From: RFXV01 sp038150465
GTDB taxonomy: Bacteria > Bacteroidota > Bacteroidia > Flavobacteriales > Schleiferiaceae
Length of the DNA: 18,498 nucleotides
Assembly (NCBI GenBank): GCA_038150465.1
Contig: JAYOTP010000037.1
Coordinates: forward strand, 1 to 18,498
Direction of reading: 5' to 3'
Of this stretch, positions 5,081 through 11,975 are shown piece after piece. Each line of letters begins with the position of its first letter. The first letter of the stretch is position 1. The notes below the pieces were generated by a model that did not search any database, had not been told where the DNA came from, and was given only the letters and a program-made list of their open reading frames with translations. The position numbers and the translations under genes were made by a program.

Positions 5081-7745
5081 GATGAAGCCCCTTCGCCTGA
5101 GCGGACTCGAACCTTTGGTGGTCACGGCCGGGTCGAACTTTGTGAATGTCGGCGAGCGATGCAATGTGACCGGATCCCGAAAGTTCCTGCGATTGATCAA
5201 CGAGGGCGACTACGATACGGCCCTTGAGATAGCAAGGGATCAGGTGGAGAACGGTGCACAGATCCTGGATGTCAATATGGACGAAGGCATGATCGATGGG
5301 GTGGAGGCGATGAAGACCTTCCTGAATCTGATCATGTCCGAGCCGGACATTGCCCGAATTCCCGTGATGGTGGATTCTTCCAAGTGGGAGATCATTGAGG
5401 CCGGTCTGCAGTGCCTGCAGGGAAAGAGCGTGGTGAACAGCTTAAGCCTGAAGGAAGGTGAAGAAGCTTTTATCGAACAGGCGACCAAGGTCCGCAACTA
5501 TGGAGCAGCGGTCATCATTATGGCATTTGACGAAGACGGTCAGGCCGACAGCTATGAGCGACGGATCGAGATCTGCGAAAGAGCCTATTCCATCCTTACC
5601 CAAAAAGTGGGAATGCCCCCTGAGGACATCATCTTCGACCCGAACATATTTCCGGTGGGCACGGGCATGGAGGAACACCGAAGCAATGCCATCGATTTCT
5701 TTCGGGCCACACAATGGATCAAGGAGCATCTTCCGCATGCCCGGGTGAGTGGAGGGGTTTCCAATGTCTCCTTCAGTTTTCGGGGTAACAATGCCGTTCG
5801 CGAAGCCATGCATGCATCTTTTCTGTATCACGGGATCGAGCACGGAATGGACATGGGTATTGTGAATCCAGCGCTGCTCGAGGTGTACGAGGAGGTGGAC
5901 AAGGAACTGATGACCTATGTGGAAGACGTTCTTTTGGACCGCAGGGAAGATGCCACCGAGCGACTGCTTGAATTTGCAGAGGGGGTCCAGCAGAAAGAAA
6001 AGAAGCGTACAGTCGATCTGAGCTGGCGCGAACAGTCCGTGCAGAAACGCTTGTCGCATTCGCTTGTCAAGGGCATTGCAGATCACATCACGGATGATGT
6101 GGAAGAAGCACGGCAGCAATACGACCGTCCACTCGAAGTGATCGAAGGTCCGCTAATGGACGGTATGAATATCGTTGGCGATCTCTTTGGCGCCGGAAAG
6201 ATGTTTCTGCCTCAGGTGGTCAAGTCGGCCCGCGTGATGAAAAAGGCCGTGGCGCATCTGCAGCCCTTCATCGAAGCCGAAAAAGTAGAGGGAGAACAAA
6301 AAGGAGCCGGAAAGATCCTGTTGGCAACGGTCAAAGGGGATGTACACGACATCGGCAAGAACATCGTAGGGGTTGTGCTGGCCTGCAACGGCTTTGAGAT
6401 CATCGACCTTGGGGTGATGGTCCCAGCGGAAAAGATCCTGCAGCGGGCAAAGGAAGAAGCTGTGGATGTGATCGGTCTGAGCGGATTGATCACGCCTTCA
6501 CTGGATGAGATGGTCTTTGTTGCGGAAGAAATGAAGCGTCAGGGCTTTTCGGTTCCTCTGCTCATCGGAGGTGCCACCACCAGCCGCGCACATACGGCCG
6601 TCAAGATCGAGCCGCAATACGGATCGGGTGTGGTGCATGTGCACGATGCATCGAGAGCTGTCACTGTGGCGCAACAGCTCATATCGAAAGAACAGCGGCC
6701 GGCCTATCTGGAGCAGCTGCGCGGCGAGTACACGCGGATCCGTGAAGGTTATGCGAACAAGCAGAAGAAAGATGTGTACCTCGATCTCCAACAGGCCAGG
6801 CAGAAGCGTTTTGAATGGTCGGCGGAAAAAGCAGAGATCGTTCGCCCGAACCGCCTGGGGGTTCATCCGGTCACTGCGCAGATCGAAGATCTGATCCCCT
6901 ACATCGACTGGGCACCCTTCTTTCGGGCCTGGGAGCTTCATGGGCGTTTTCCGCAGATCCTGCAGGATGAGGTGGTGGGCCAAGAAGCCCGCTCCCTGCA
7001 TGCCGATGCGCTGGAAATGCTCGAGCGCATGAAGAGTGAAAATGCATTGGAGCTCAAAGGCGTATTCGGGCTGTTTACGGCGGCCAGTGACGAGCGCGAT
7101 CGGATCCACCTCTCCAACGAGCAAGGCGAAGAATGCGCGGTGTTCCAAACCCTGCGGCAACAGAAAGAGAAGAAAGGCGATGGACCGTATTTCGCCCTGA
7201 GTGACTTTGTTGCTCCGATCTCTGCGGATGTCCATGATTATATGGGCGCCTTTACGGTAACTGCAGGCGGCGGCCTGGCAGAGTGGATACAGCCATTTGA
7301 AGATGCCCAGGATGATTATTCCTCCATTATGGCCAAGGCATTGGCCGATCGTCTGGCAGAGGCGTTTGCGGAATATCTGCACGAGCAGGTGCGTACCCGC
7401 CATTGGGGATATGCCCGCGAAGAGCAGATGAGCAATGAGGAACTCATCAAGGAAAACTACCGTGGAATCCGTCCGGCACCAGGCTATCCGGCCTGTCCGG
7501 ATCATCTGGAGAAGCAAACGCTTTTCGATCTTTTGGATGTGGGCCGGCATACAGGAGGTTCACTGACCGAAAGCATGGCCATGGTCCCGGCAGCCTCGGT
7601 GAGTGGCTATTATTTCGCCCACCCGGAAAGCCGCTATTTCGCCTTGGGAAAGATCAAGGAAGACCAATTGCAGGATTACGCAGAACGAAAGAATCTAAAA
7701 CTGGAGGAAGCCCGGAGGTGGCTCTCTCCGAATTTGACCGATTGA
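5031..7745 (+). CDS. metH: Methionine synthase, folate/B12/reactivation subunit (split MetH, C-terminal part)
   Basis: This large protein carries the other MetH modules: the pterin (methyltetrahydrofolate)-binding domain (starting FVNVGERCNVTGSRKF), the cap, and the cobalamin-binding domain with DVHDIG (His439 from this start is the cobalt ligand). It ends in the SAM-dependent activation domain with RGIRPAPGYPACPDH and SGYYFAHPESRYFALGKI. It takes the methyl group from methyl-THF and passes it via cobalamin to homocysteine held by the other subunit. The start is uncertain: ATGs at 5031, 5073 and 5082 all precede the conserved LRLSGLEPLVVT. The two earlier ones overlap the preceding gene (stop at 5078-5080) and 5082 follows it by one base. 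I give the longest plausible choice (904 residues). Translational coupling with the upstream gene is likely. Confidence 0.95.
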   Translation: MSSEKVPSFEIPDPMPEMKPLRLSGLEPLVVTAGSNFVNVGERCNVTGSRKFLRLINEGDYDTALEIARDQVENGAQILDVNMDEGMIDGVEAMKTFLNLIMSEPDIARIPVMVDSSKWEIIEAGLQCLQGKSVVNSLSLKEGEEAFIEQATKVRNYGAAVIIMAFDEDGQADSYERRIEICERAYSILTQKVGMPPEDIIFDPNIFPVGTGMEEHRSNAIDFFRATQWIKEHLPHARVSGGVSNVSFSFRGNNAVREAMHASFLYHGIEHGMDMGIVNPALLEVYEEVDKELMTYVEDVLLDRREDATERLLEFAEGVQQKEKKRTVDLSWREQSVQKRLSHSLVKGIADHITDDVEEARQQYDRPLEVIEGPLMDGMNIVGDLFGAGKMFLPQVVKSARVMKKAVAHLQPFIEAEKVEGEQKGAGKILLATVKGDVHDIGKNIVGVVLACNGFEIIDLGVMVPAEKILQRAKEEAVDVIGLSGLITPSLDEMVFVAEEMKRQGFSVPLLIGGATTSRAHTAVKIEPQYGSGVVHVHDASRAVTVAQQLISKEQRPAYLEQLRGEYTRIREGYANKQKKDVYLDLQQARQKRFEWSAEKAEIVRPNRLGVHPVTAQIEDLIPYIDWAPFFRAWELHGRFPQILQDEVVGQEARSLHADALEMLERMKSENALELKGVFGLFTAASDERDRIHLSNEQGEECAVFQTLRQQKEKKGDGPYFALSDFVAPISADVHDYMGAFTVTAGGGLAEWIQPFEDAQDDYSSIMAKALADRLAEAFAEYLHEQVRTRHWGYAREEQMSNEELIKENYRGIRPAPGYPACPDHLEKQTLFDLLDVGRHTGGSLTESMAMVPAASVSGYYFAHPESRYFALGKIKEDQLQDYAERKNLKLEEARRWLSPNLTD

Positions 7746-7746
7746 C

Positions 7747-8703
7747 ATGAAAGTGACCGACCACATAAAGAAAGCAAAGGGAAAAACGCTCTTCAGCTTT
7801 GAAGTGCTCCCACCCATGAAGGGGAAGAGCATTGAACAGCTCTATGAAACCATTGACAGCCTGATGGAATTCGATCCGGCCTTTATCGATGTCACTTCCC
7901 ACAGGGAAGAATTCGTCCTCAAAGACAGAGGCAATGGTCTGCTCGAAAAGGTGACCACCCGAAAACGCCCAGGAACAGTGGGCATATGTGCAGCCATCCA
8001 ATACAAATACAAGATCGATACGGTGCCACACATCATCTGCGGGGGCTTCACCAAGGAGGAAACCGAATATGCTCTGATCGATCTGAATTTCCTCGGCATT
8101 CACAATGTGCTGGTCCTTCGGGGCGATGCCATTCGTTCAGAGGGCGTGTTCCGTCCAGATCCGAACGGTCACGCCTATGCCTCCGAACTTCTAGAGCATG
8201 TGATGGATCTCAATCGTGGGGTCTACCTCCACGATGAGGTGAAGAACAATCAGGAAATGGATTTCTGCATTGGCGCGGCCGCTTATCCTGAAAAGCACTA
8301 CGAGGCACCCAATATGAAGACCGACATCCATTGGCTCAAGAAGAAGGTGGAAGCCGGTGCAGAGTATGTGGTCACGCAGATGTTCTTCGACAATGCGAAG
8401 TACTTTGACTTCGTGGACCGATGCCGGAAGGAAGGCATCGACATTCCGATCATCCCGGGGCTGAAGCCATTGACATCGATGAAGCAGCTCAGTGGCATCC
8501 CACATTTCTTTCACATCGATTTCCCAGAGGAGCTCACCGATCTGGCCAGTAAGTGCAGATCGAATGACGAGATGAAGGAGTTGGGAATCCAGTGGTGCAT
8601 CCGGCAGAGCAAAGAACTCAAGGAAGCTGGTGTACCTGCCCTGCATTATTACTCCATGGGCAAGGCAGCTGCCGTGAAGGCCGTGGCCAGCGAGGTGTTC
8701 TAG
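7747..8703 (+). CDS. metF: 5,10-methylenetetrahydrofolate reductase
   Basis: The 318-residue flavoenzyme reduces methylene-THF to methyl-THF, the methyl donor used by the MetH pair just upstream. Family marks are LFSFEVLPP near residue 16, whose Glu is catalytic, NVLVLRGD (about 119-126), which belongs to the FAD/folate site, GAAAYPEKHYEAPN, and the QMFFDN segment. The ATG lies one base after the metH stop, so it belongs to the same riboswitch-controlled operon and would be repressed by SAM together with metH. The length is that of a complete bacterial MetF. It converges with bshB1 with only seven bases between stops and no visible terminator. Confidence 0.97.
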   Translation: MKVTDHIKKAKGKTLFSFEVLPPMKGKSIEQLYETIDSLMEFDPAFIDVTSHREEFVLKDRGNGLLEKVTTRKRPGTVGICAAIQYKYKIDTVPHIICGGFTKEETEYALIDLNFLGIHNVLVLRGDAIRSEGVFRPDPNGHAYASELLEHVMDLNRGVYLHDEVKNNQEMDFCIGAAAYPEKHYEAPNMKTDIHWLKKKVEAGAEYVVTQMFFDNAKYFDFVDRCRKEGIDIPIIPGLKPLTSMKQLSGIPHFFHIDFPEELTDLASKCRSNDEMKELGIQWCIRQSKELKEAGVPALHYYSMGKAAAVKAVASEVF

Positions 8704-8710
8704 TCGCTGC

Positions 8711-9262
8711 TTAGATCAGAGAGCTGAGGTTCGGGCTGCCCAGTGTACGGTCGGCGATGTAGCCTTCTCCGTAGGGCACNNNNNNNNNNNNNNNNNNNNN
8801 NNNNNNNNNNNNNNNNNNNNNNNNNNNNNNNNNNNNNNNNNNNNNNNNNNNNNNNNNNNNNNNNNNNNNNNNNNNNNNNAAACCGCTCAAAAAACAGGCA
8901 TCGCGCACCAGCTGGCATCCCTTGCCATGGTCAGGATGCCGGTCTTCTGGGGCATTGGCGATCACGATGTCCGGTCGGTAGATGCGGAGCAATCGGGCGA
9001 CGCTTTCCTGATGAGGAGCATCGTTCTCGAAGAACCCATCGGCCATTTGCAAGTTGAGGCGGACGGAACTTCCCAGGATGCGTGCGGCCTCCTGTGCTTC
9101 GAGGTCTCGGATCTCCGCCGTTCCGCGCGTCCCCATTTCCCCGCGGGTCAGGTCGATGATGCCCGTCTTTTTTCCCTCTGCAGCCTCTTTGGCCAAAAGA
9201 CCGCCAGCTCCGAGTTCTACGTCATCGGGATGCGCTCCAAAAGCGAGTATATCCAATTTCAT
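8711..9262 (-). CDS. bshB1: Bacillithiol biosynthesis deacetylase BshB1, interrupted by assembly gap
   Basis: This is a LmbE/PIG-L family zinc deacetylase. BshB1 removes the acetyl group from GlcNAc-malate in bacillithiol synthesis. The N-terminus LDILAFGAHPDDVELGAGG carries the zinc/catalytic motif HPDD (His11, Asp13, Asp14), and APEDRHPDHGKG supplies the second metal His. The C-terminus GEGYIADRTLGSPNLSSLI fits the family end. Between CFLSG and the C-terminal segment lies the 100-N run. Typical BshB1 proteins have roughly 90 residues there, so the run probably stands for more than 200 bases, and the drawn length (183 with unknown residues) is too short. Both flanks are in one frame, so I see no sign of a broken gene. 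It is probably co-transcribed with the upstream peroxidase. Confidence 0.88.
   Translation of the reverse strand: MKLDILAFGAHPDDVELGAGGLLAKEAAEGKKTGIIDLTRGEMGTRGTAEIRDLEAQEAARILGSSVRLNLQMADGFFENDAPHQESVARLLRIYRPDIVIANAPEDRHPDHGKGCQLVRDACFLSGXXXXXXXXXXXXXXXXXXXXXXXXXXXXXXXXXXVPYGEGYIADRTLGSPNLSSLI
8780..8879. other. Assembly gap (100 N) inside bshB1
   Basis: Exactly 100 undetermined bases are present, the usual placeholder for a gap of unknown size. It falls within the central part of bshB1, and coordinates beyond it may shift once it is filled. Confidence 0.99.
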
Positions 9263-9311
9263 TGGACGAATATCGAAAGAAGTGTTGGAGGCTTTCTCTT
9301 TAAAGAGTCAT

Positions 9312-9917
9312 TCAGCCCTTCGCGAAGCCAGAGATCTCCTCGCTCAGCGGACTCACACCCGAACCGTGTACCCCCACCAAATGCCCATTGGCGTCGATCA
9401 GGAACTTTTGGAAATTCCATTTGACGGGTGCGTCTTGAACGCCGTTCAGCTTGGCTGAGGTAAGCCAGGCATACAGGGGATGAATGTCTTTTCCCTTGAC
9501 ACTGATCTTCTCCATCATGGGAAAGTCCACGCCGTAATTGGCACTGCAAAATTCCTGAATGGTGGCGTTGTCGTGTGGTTCCTGTGCGCCAAAGTTGTTG
9601 GCCGGAAAACCAAGGATGACAAAACCCTTGTCGCGGTAAGTGCTGTACAACTCCTGCAGCTGTTTGTATTGCGGCGTATACCCGCAGAAACTCGCTGTAT
9701 TGACCAGCAAAATCCGCTTGCCCTTAACGCTTTCTAGGGAGAAAGGCGTTCCATCGATGCGTTTCAGGTTGAAGGACTGATCATATATAGAGACAGGAGC
9801 GGATGGGGGCGTAGAGGTTTCGTTCATGGTGCTTGAATAAGTACGCATTGCTTCTCCTTCATTGGATGGCGAACACGAGCAGGCAAGAACGGCACAAAGG
9901 ATGAGGTAGCGATGCAT
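9312..9917 (-). CDS. Glutathione peroxidase family lipoprotein (probably thioredoxin-dependent)
   Basis: The protein has 201 residues from the ATG at 9917, chosen because it opens with a signal peptide and lipobox (VLAC13). A spacer to about residue 43 leads into the GPx domain. The peroxidatic Cys78 is in NTASFCGYTPQY, and Cys124 in FCSANYGVDFPM is the position of the resolving Cys in 2-Cys GPx enzymes. Trp167-Asn168 (KWNF) complete the active site. The usual GFPCNQFG is GFPANNFG here: the Gln of the catalytic tetrad is Asn108 and the middle Cys is Ala106. Such enzymes usually reduce peroxides with thioredoxin rather than glutathione. The lipoprotein signal places it in the periplasm on a membrane. 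It lies 49 bases ahead of bshB1 on the same strand and diverges from ccmB. Confidence 0.93.
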   Translation of the reverse strand: MHRYLILCAVLACSCSPSNEGEAMRTYSSTMNETSTPPSAPVSIYDQSFNLKRIDGTPFSLESVKGKRILLVNTASFCGYTPQYKQLQELYSTYRDKGFVILGFPANNFGAQEPHDNATIQEFCSANYGVDFPMMEKISVKGKDIHPLYAWLTSAKLNGVQDAPVKWNFQKFLIDANGHLVGVHGSGVSPLSEEISGFAKG

Positions 9918-9924
9918 CTTTAGG

Positions 9925-9932
9925 TAGTTTTG
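9925..9932 (+). promoter_or_regulatory. Promoter -7 element for the ccm operon
   Basis: TAGTTTTG is an exact TAnnTTTG, 32 bases before the ccmB start and inside the narrow divergent region with the peroxidase gene. No -33 TTG is evident. Confidence 0.45.
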
Positions 9933-9964
9933 CAGTCTAACACCAAAAGTTGACCCTGAGTTCA

Positions 9965-10609
9965 ATGTGGACCTTGTTGCAGCATTTATGGGTGCTCGAG
10001 TGGCGGACCAAATACCGGGTCTACAACAGTCTGCTTTATGCCCTATCCACTTCCTTCATCGCTTCCCTGGTGGTGAGCAGATATCCCGGGGTTTCGGTCT
10101 GGAGCGGTCTGATGTGGTTCCTGATGCTGTTCAACGCCATCACCGCGTGTTCGGATGCCTTTCGCAACGAAGGCGAGCGACGTCATATTTTCTACCGCCA
10201 ATTGAGTCGGCCCGAAGACATCTTTTTCTCCCGTTTCCTGTTCCATGGGCTCTTTGGTCTGCTGTTGGTCTGTTTGCAATTCGGCTTGCTTTGTTTTTTC
10301 ATTGGAGCGCCTTCCGCGCATTGGTCGTCCATGTTCCTGCACATCCTGATCGGATCTGTATCGCTGATGGGCGTGCTTAGTCTTACTTCGGCCATCGCGG
10401 CAATGAGTGGGAACAACGTCAGCATGATGGCGGTATTGAGTTTCCCGCTCTTGATCCCGGTGCTGATGATCGGCCTGGAAGGAACCCTTCAGGCTGGGCT
10501 CGGAGATTCTCTCGAGCAGGCGTGGAAATTTGCCATGGGAAACACGGCCATGGGCGGGCTTGTTGCTGCCTTGGGCTACCTGCTCTTCCCCTATCTTTGG
10601 AACGCTTAA
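9965..10609 (+). CDS. ccmB: Heme exporter CcmB
   Basis: The 214-residue polytopic membrane protein has about six hydrophobic helices and is the membrane partner of the CcmA ATPase in the CcmABCD complex, which releases heme-loaded CcmE. Family features include the N-terminal LEWRTKYRVYNSLLYAL and the cytoplasmic segment DAFRNEGERRHIFYRQLSRP, which resembles the conserved ER..G.L.QL.LSP region, here shortened. The ATG at 9965 was preferred to a TTG five codons upstream. It starts a ccmBCDEF operon, with ccmC 15 bases downstream. No ccmA is present next to it: the upstream neighbour is a divergent peroxidase. Confidence 0.92.
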   Translation: MWTLLQHLWVLEWRTKYRVYNSLLYALSTSFIASLVVSRYPGVSVWSGLMWFLMLFNAITACSDAFRNEGERRHIFYRQLSRPEDIFFSRFLFHGLFGLLLVCLQFGLLCFFIGAPSAHWSSMFLHILIGSVSLMGVLSLTSAIAAMSGNNVSMMAVLSFPLLIPVLMIGLEGTLQAGLGDSLEQAWKFAMGNTAMGGLVAALGYLLFPYLWNA

Positions 10610-10624
10610 AAGGAAGGCCAAGAG

Positions 10625-11284
10625 ATGAATATTTCCTGGTGGAAATTGGGTACGGCTGTACTGGTCATTTACGCGCTGGTTGCCGGGCTGATGGGAACGG
10701 TGCCCCGGCTCGTTGTCCTGAATGAGACGATACGCAATTTGTACTACCATGTGGGCATGTGGTTTTCCATGCTCGCCCTTTGGACGGGCAGCCTGGTCTT
10801 CAGTATCAGATACCTGTCGAAGCCCGATCCGATCAGCGACCTCAAGGCGAGCAAGGCGGCCTCCATCGGTTTTTACATGGGCATACTCGGCTTATTGACC
10901 GGAATGCTCTGGGCCCAATTCACCTGGGGCAGGTTCTGGACCAATGACCCAAAACTCAATGGGACGGCGATCAGCCTTTTGGCCTATCTGGCCTATTTCG
11001 TTTTGCGTGGAAGTATGGAAGACCCCATGACCCGGGCCCGGATCTCGGCTGTGTACAACATATTCGCCTTTGTTCTGATGATCGTGTTCATTCAGGTGCT
11101 CCCGCGTCTGACCGACAGTCTGCACCCCGGTAATGGCGGCAACCCGGCATTTGGTGAATACGACCTGGATCGGCAGATGCGCTGGGTATTCTATCCTGCT
11201 ATGATCGCCTGGATCGGCATGGGCTATTGGATCTGGGACATTCGCTGCCGGATCGAAAAACTCAAGATGGCCCATTCTTCCTGA
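10625..11284 (+). CDS. ccmC: Heme handling protein CcmC
   Basis: The 219-residue membrane protein has about six helices and a tryptophan-rich (WWD-type) periplasmic loop, WAQFTWGRFWTNDPKLNG (residues 96-113). The heme-ligand histidines are His42 in YYHVGMWF and His167 in LHPG. CcmC binds heme in this loop and loads it onto CcmE. The loop reads WTNDPK where proteobacterial proteins have a WxWD pattern; I believe this is usual for Bacteroidota CcmC, but that is from memory. AAAAGGAAGG sits 7 bases or more ahead of the ATG. Confidence 0.95.
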   Translation: MNISWWKLGTAVLVIYALVAGLMGTVPRLVVLNETIRNLYYHVGMWFSMLALWTGSLVFSIRYLSKPDPISDLKASKAASIGFYMGILGLLTGMLWAQFTWGRFWTNDPKLNGTAISLLAYLAYFVLRGSMEDPMTRARISAVYNIFAFVLMIVFIQVLPRLTDSLHPGNGGNPAFGEYDLDRQMRWVFYPAMIAWIGMGYWIWDIRCRIEKLKMAHSS

Positions 11285-11312
11285 AAAGACCACCACTGCT
11301 AAACACATTCAA

Positions 11313-11567
11313 ATGAAAGCGCTACGCACCAATGTCCTCAGGATCTCTTCCCACCTTCAAAAGGGGGGGCTTGCGCTCGTTCTCGCATTTCTTTCCGCTG
11401 CGCTTCAGGCACAGCCAGCAGTTGAAATGGCCGACCAATTTCGCGCCGATGGGAAAATCCGCGTTGTGGTAGGAGTGATCGTGATCATTTTCGTTGGCTT
11501 GCTCGTTTATATGATCCGACTCGATCGGAAAGTGAAAAAAATGGAAGAGGACAACGCCCCGTCATGA
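11313..11567 (+). CDS. ccmD: CcmD-family small membrane protein
   Basis: The 84-residue protein has an N-terminal hydrophobic stretch that may be a signal or anchor (residues 17-34), then MADQFRADGKIRVVVG, a second transmembrane helix (about 50-68) and a charged tail RLDRKVKKMEED. This second helix plus basic tail is the CcmD pattern, and FRADGKIRVVVGV is typical of the Bacteroidota version. CcmD supports release of holo-CcmE from CcmABC. Its stop overlaps the ccmE start (ATGA at 11564-11567). Confidence 0.85.
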   Translation: MKALRTNVLRISSHLQKGGLALVLAFLSAALQAQPAVEMADQFRADGKIRVVVGVIVIIFVGLLVYMIRLDRKVKKMEEDNAPS

Positions 11568-11971
11568 GCAGAAATCATTTGATCGCTTTGGTGCTGATCG
11601 CGGTATCGATCGGGGCCATTTTCTCTACACTGGGCGACGCAAGTACCTATGTCACCTTCGCCGAGGCAGAGGAAGATCCCGGACAAGTGTACACGGTCAT
11701 TGGCACACTCGATACCAGTCGTGGGATGCATTACGCAGCACGCGAGAACCTCTTCACCTTCTACGCGCTGGACAAAAATGGAATGTCGCGGGAGGTGTTG
11801 TACGCTCAACCCAAACCACAGGATTTCGAGCGCGCAGAAGAAGTGACCATGAAAGGCTACAGCAGGGAGGGTCATTTTTATGCGGAGGAGATACTGATGA
11901 AGTGCCCTTCCAAGTACAACGGCGACCAGGAGATCGGAGCCTCCGAGGCAGACAGGATCTATTACGAGTGA
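11564..11971 (+). CDS. ccmE: Heme chaperone CcmE, CxxxY type
   Basis: The 135-residue periplasmic OB-fold protein is anchored by an N-terminal helix (residues 5-22). It carries heme covalently from CcmC to CcmF. In classical CcmE the heme attaches to a His in an HxxxY motif; here the matching place reads LMKCPSKYNG, with Cys114 and Tyr118. This CxxxY form is known from archaea, sulfate reducers and related variant systems (system I*). The rest of the fold is recognisable: YVTFAEAEEDPGQVYTVIGTL and VTMKGYSREGHFYAEEILMK. It overlaps ccmD and is followed after four bases by ccmF. Confidence 0.94.
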   Translation: MSRNHLIALVLIAVSIGAIFSTLGDASTYVTFAEAEEDPGQVYTVIGTLDTSRGMHYAARENLFTFYALDKNGMSREVLYAQPKPQDFERAEEVTMKGYSREGHFYAEEILMKCPSKYNGDQEIGASEADRIYYE

Positions 11972-11975
11972 TCCC

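Noticed and set aside
6498..7550. 350-codon open frame on the minus strand opposite metH
   Set aside because: It lies wholly antisense to strongly conserved MetH modules, has no recognisable motif, and its composition is that expected of a shadow frame.
9918..9965. Longer glutathione peroxidase beginning 16 codons upstream
   Set aside because: The extension would put charged/polar residues before the signal peptide and cover the ccmB promoter candidate; the ATG at 9917 gives a proper lipoprotein signal.
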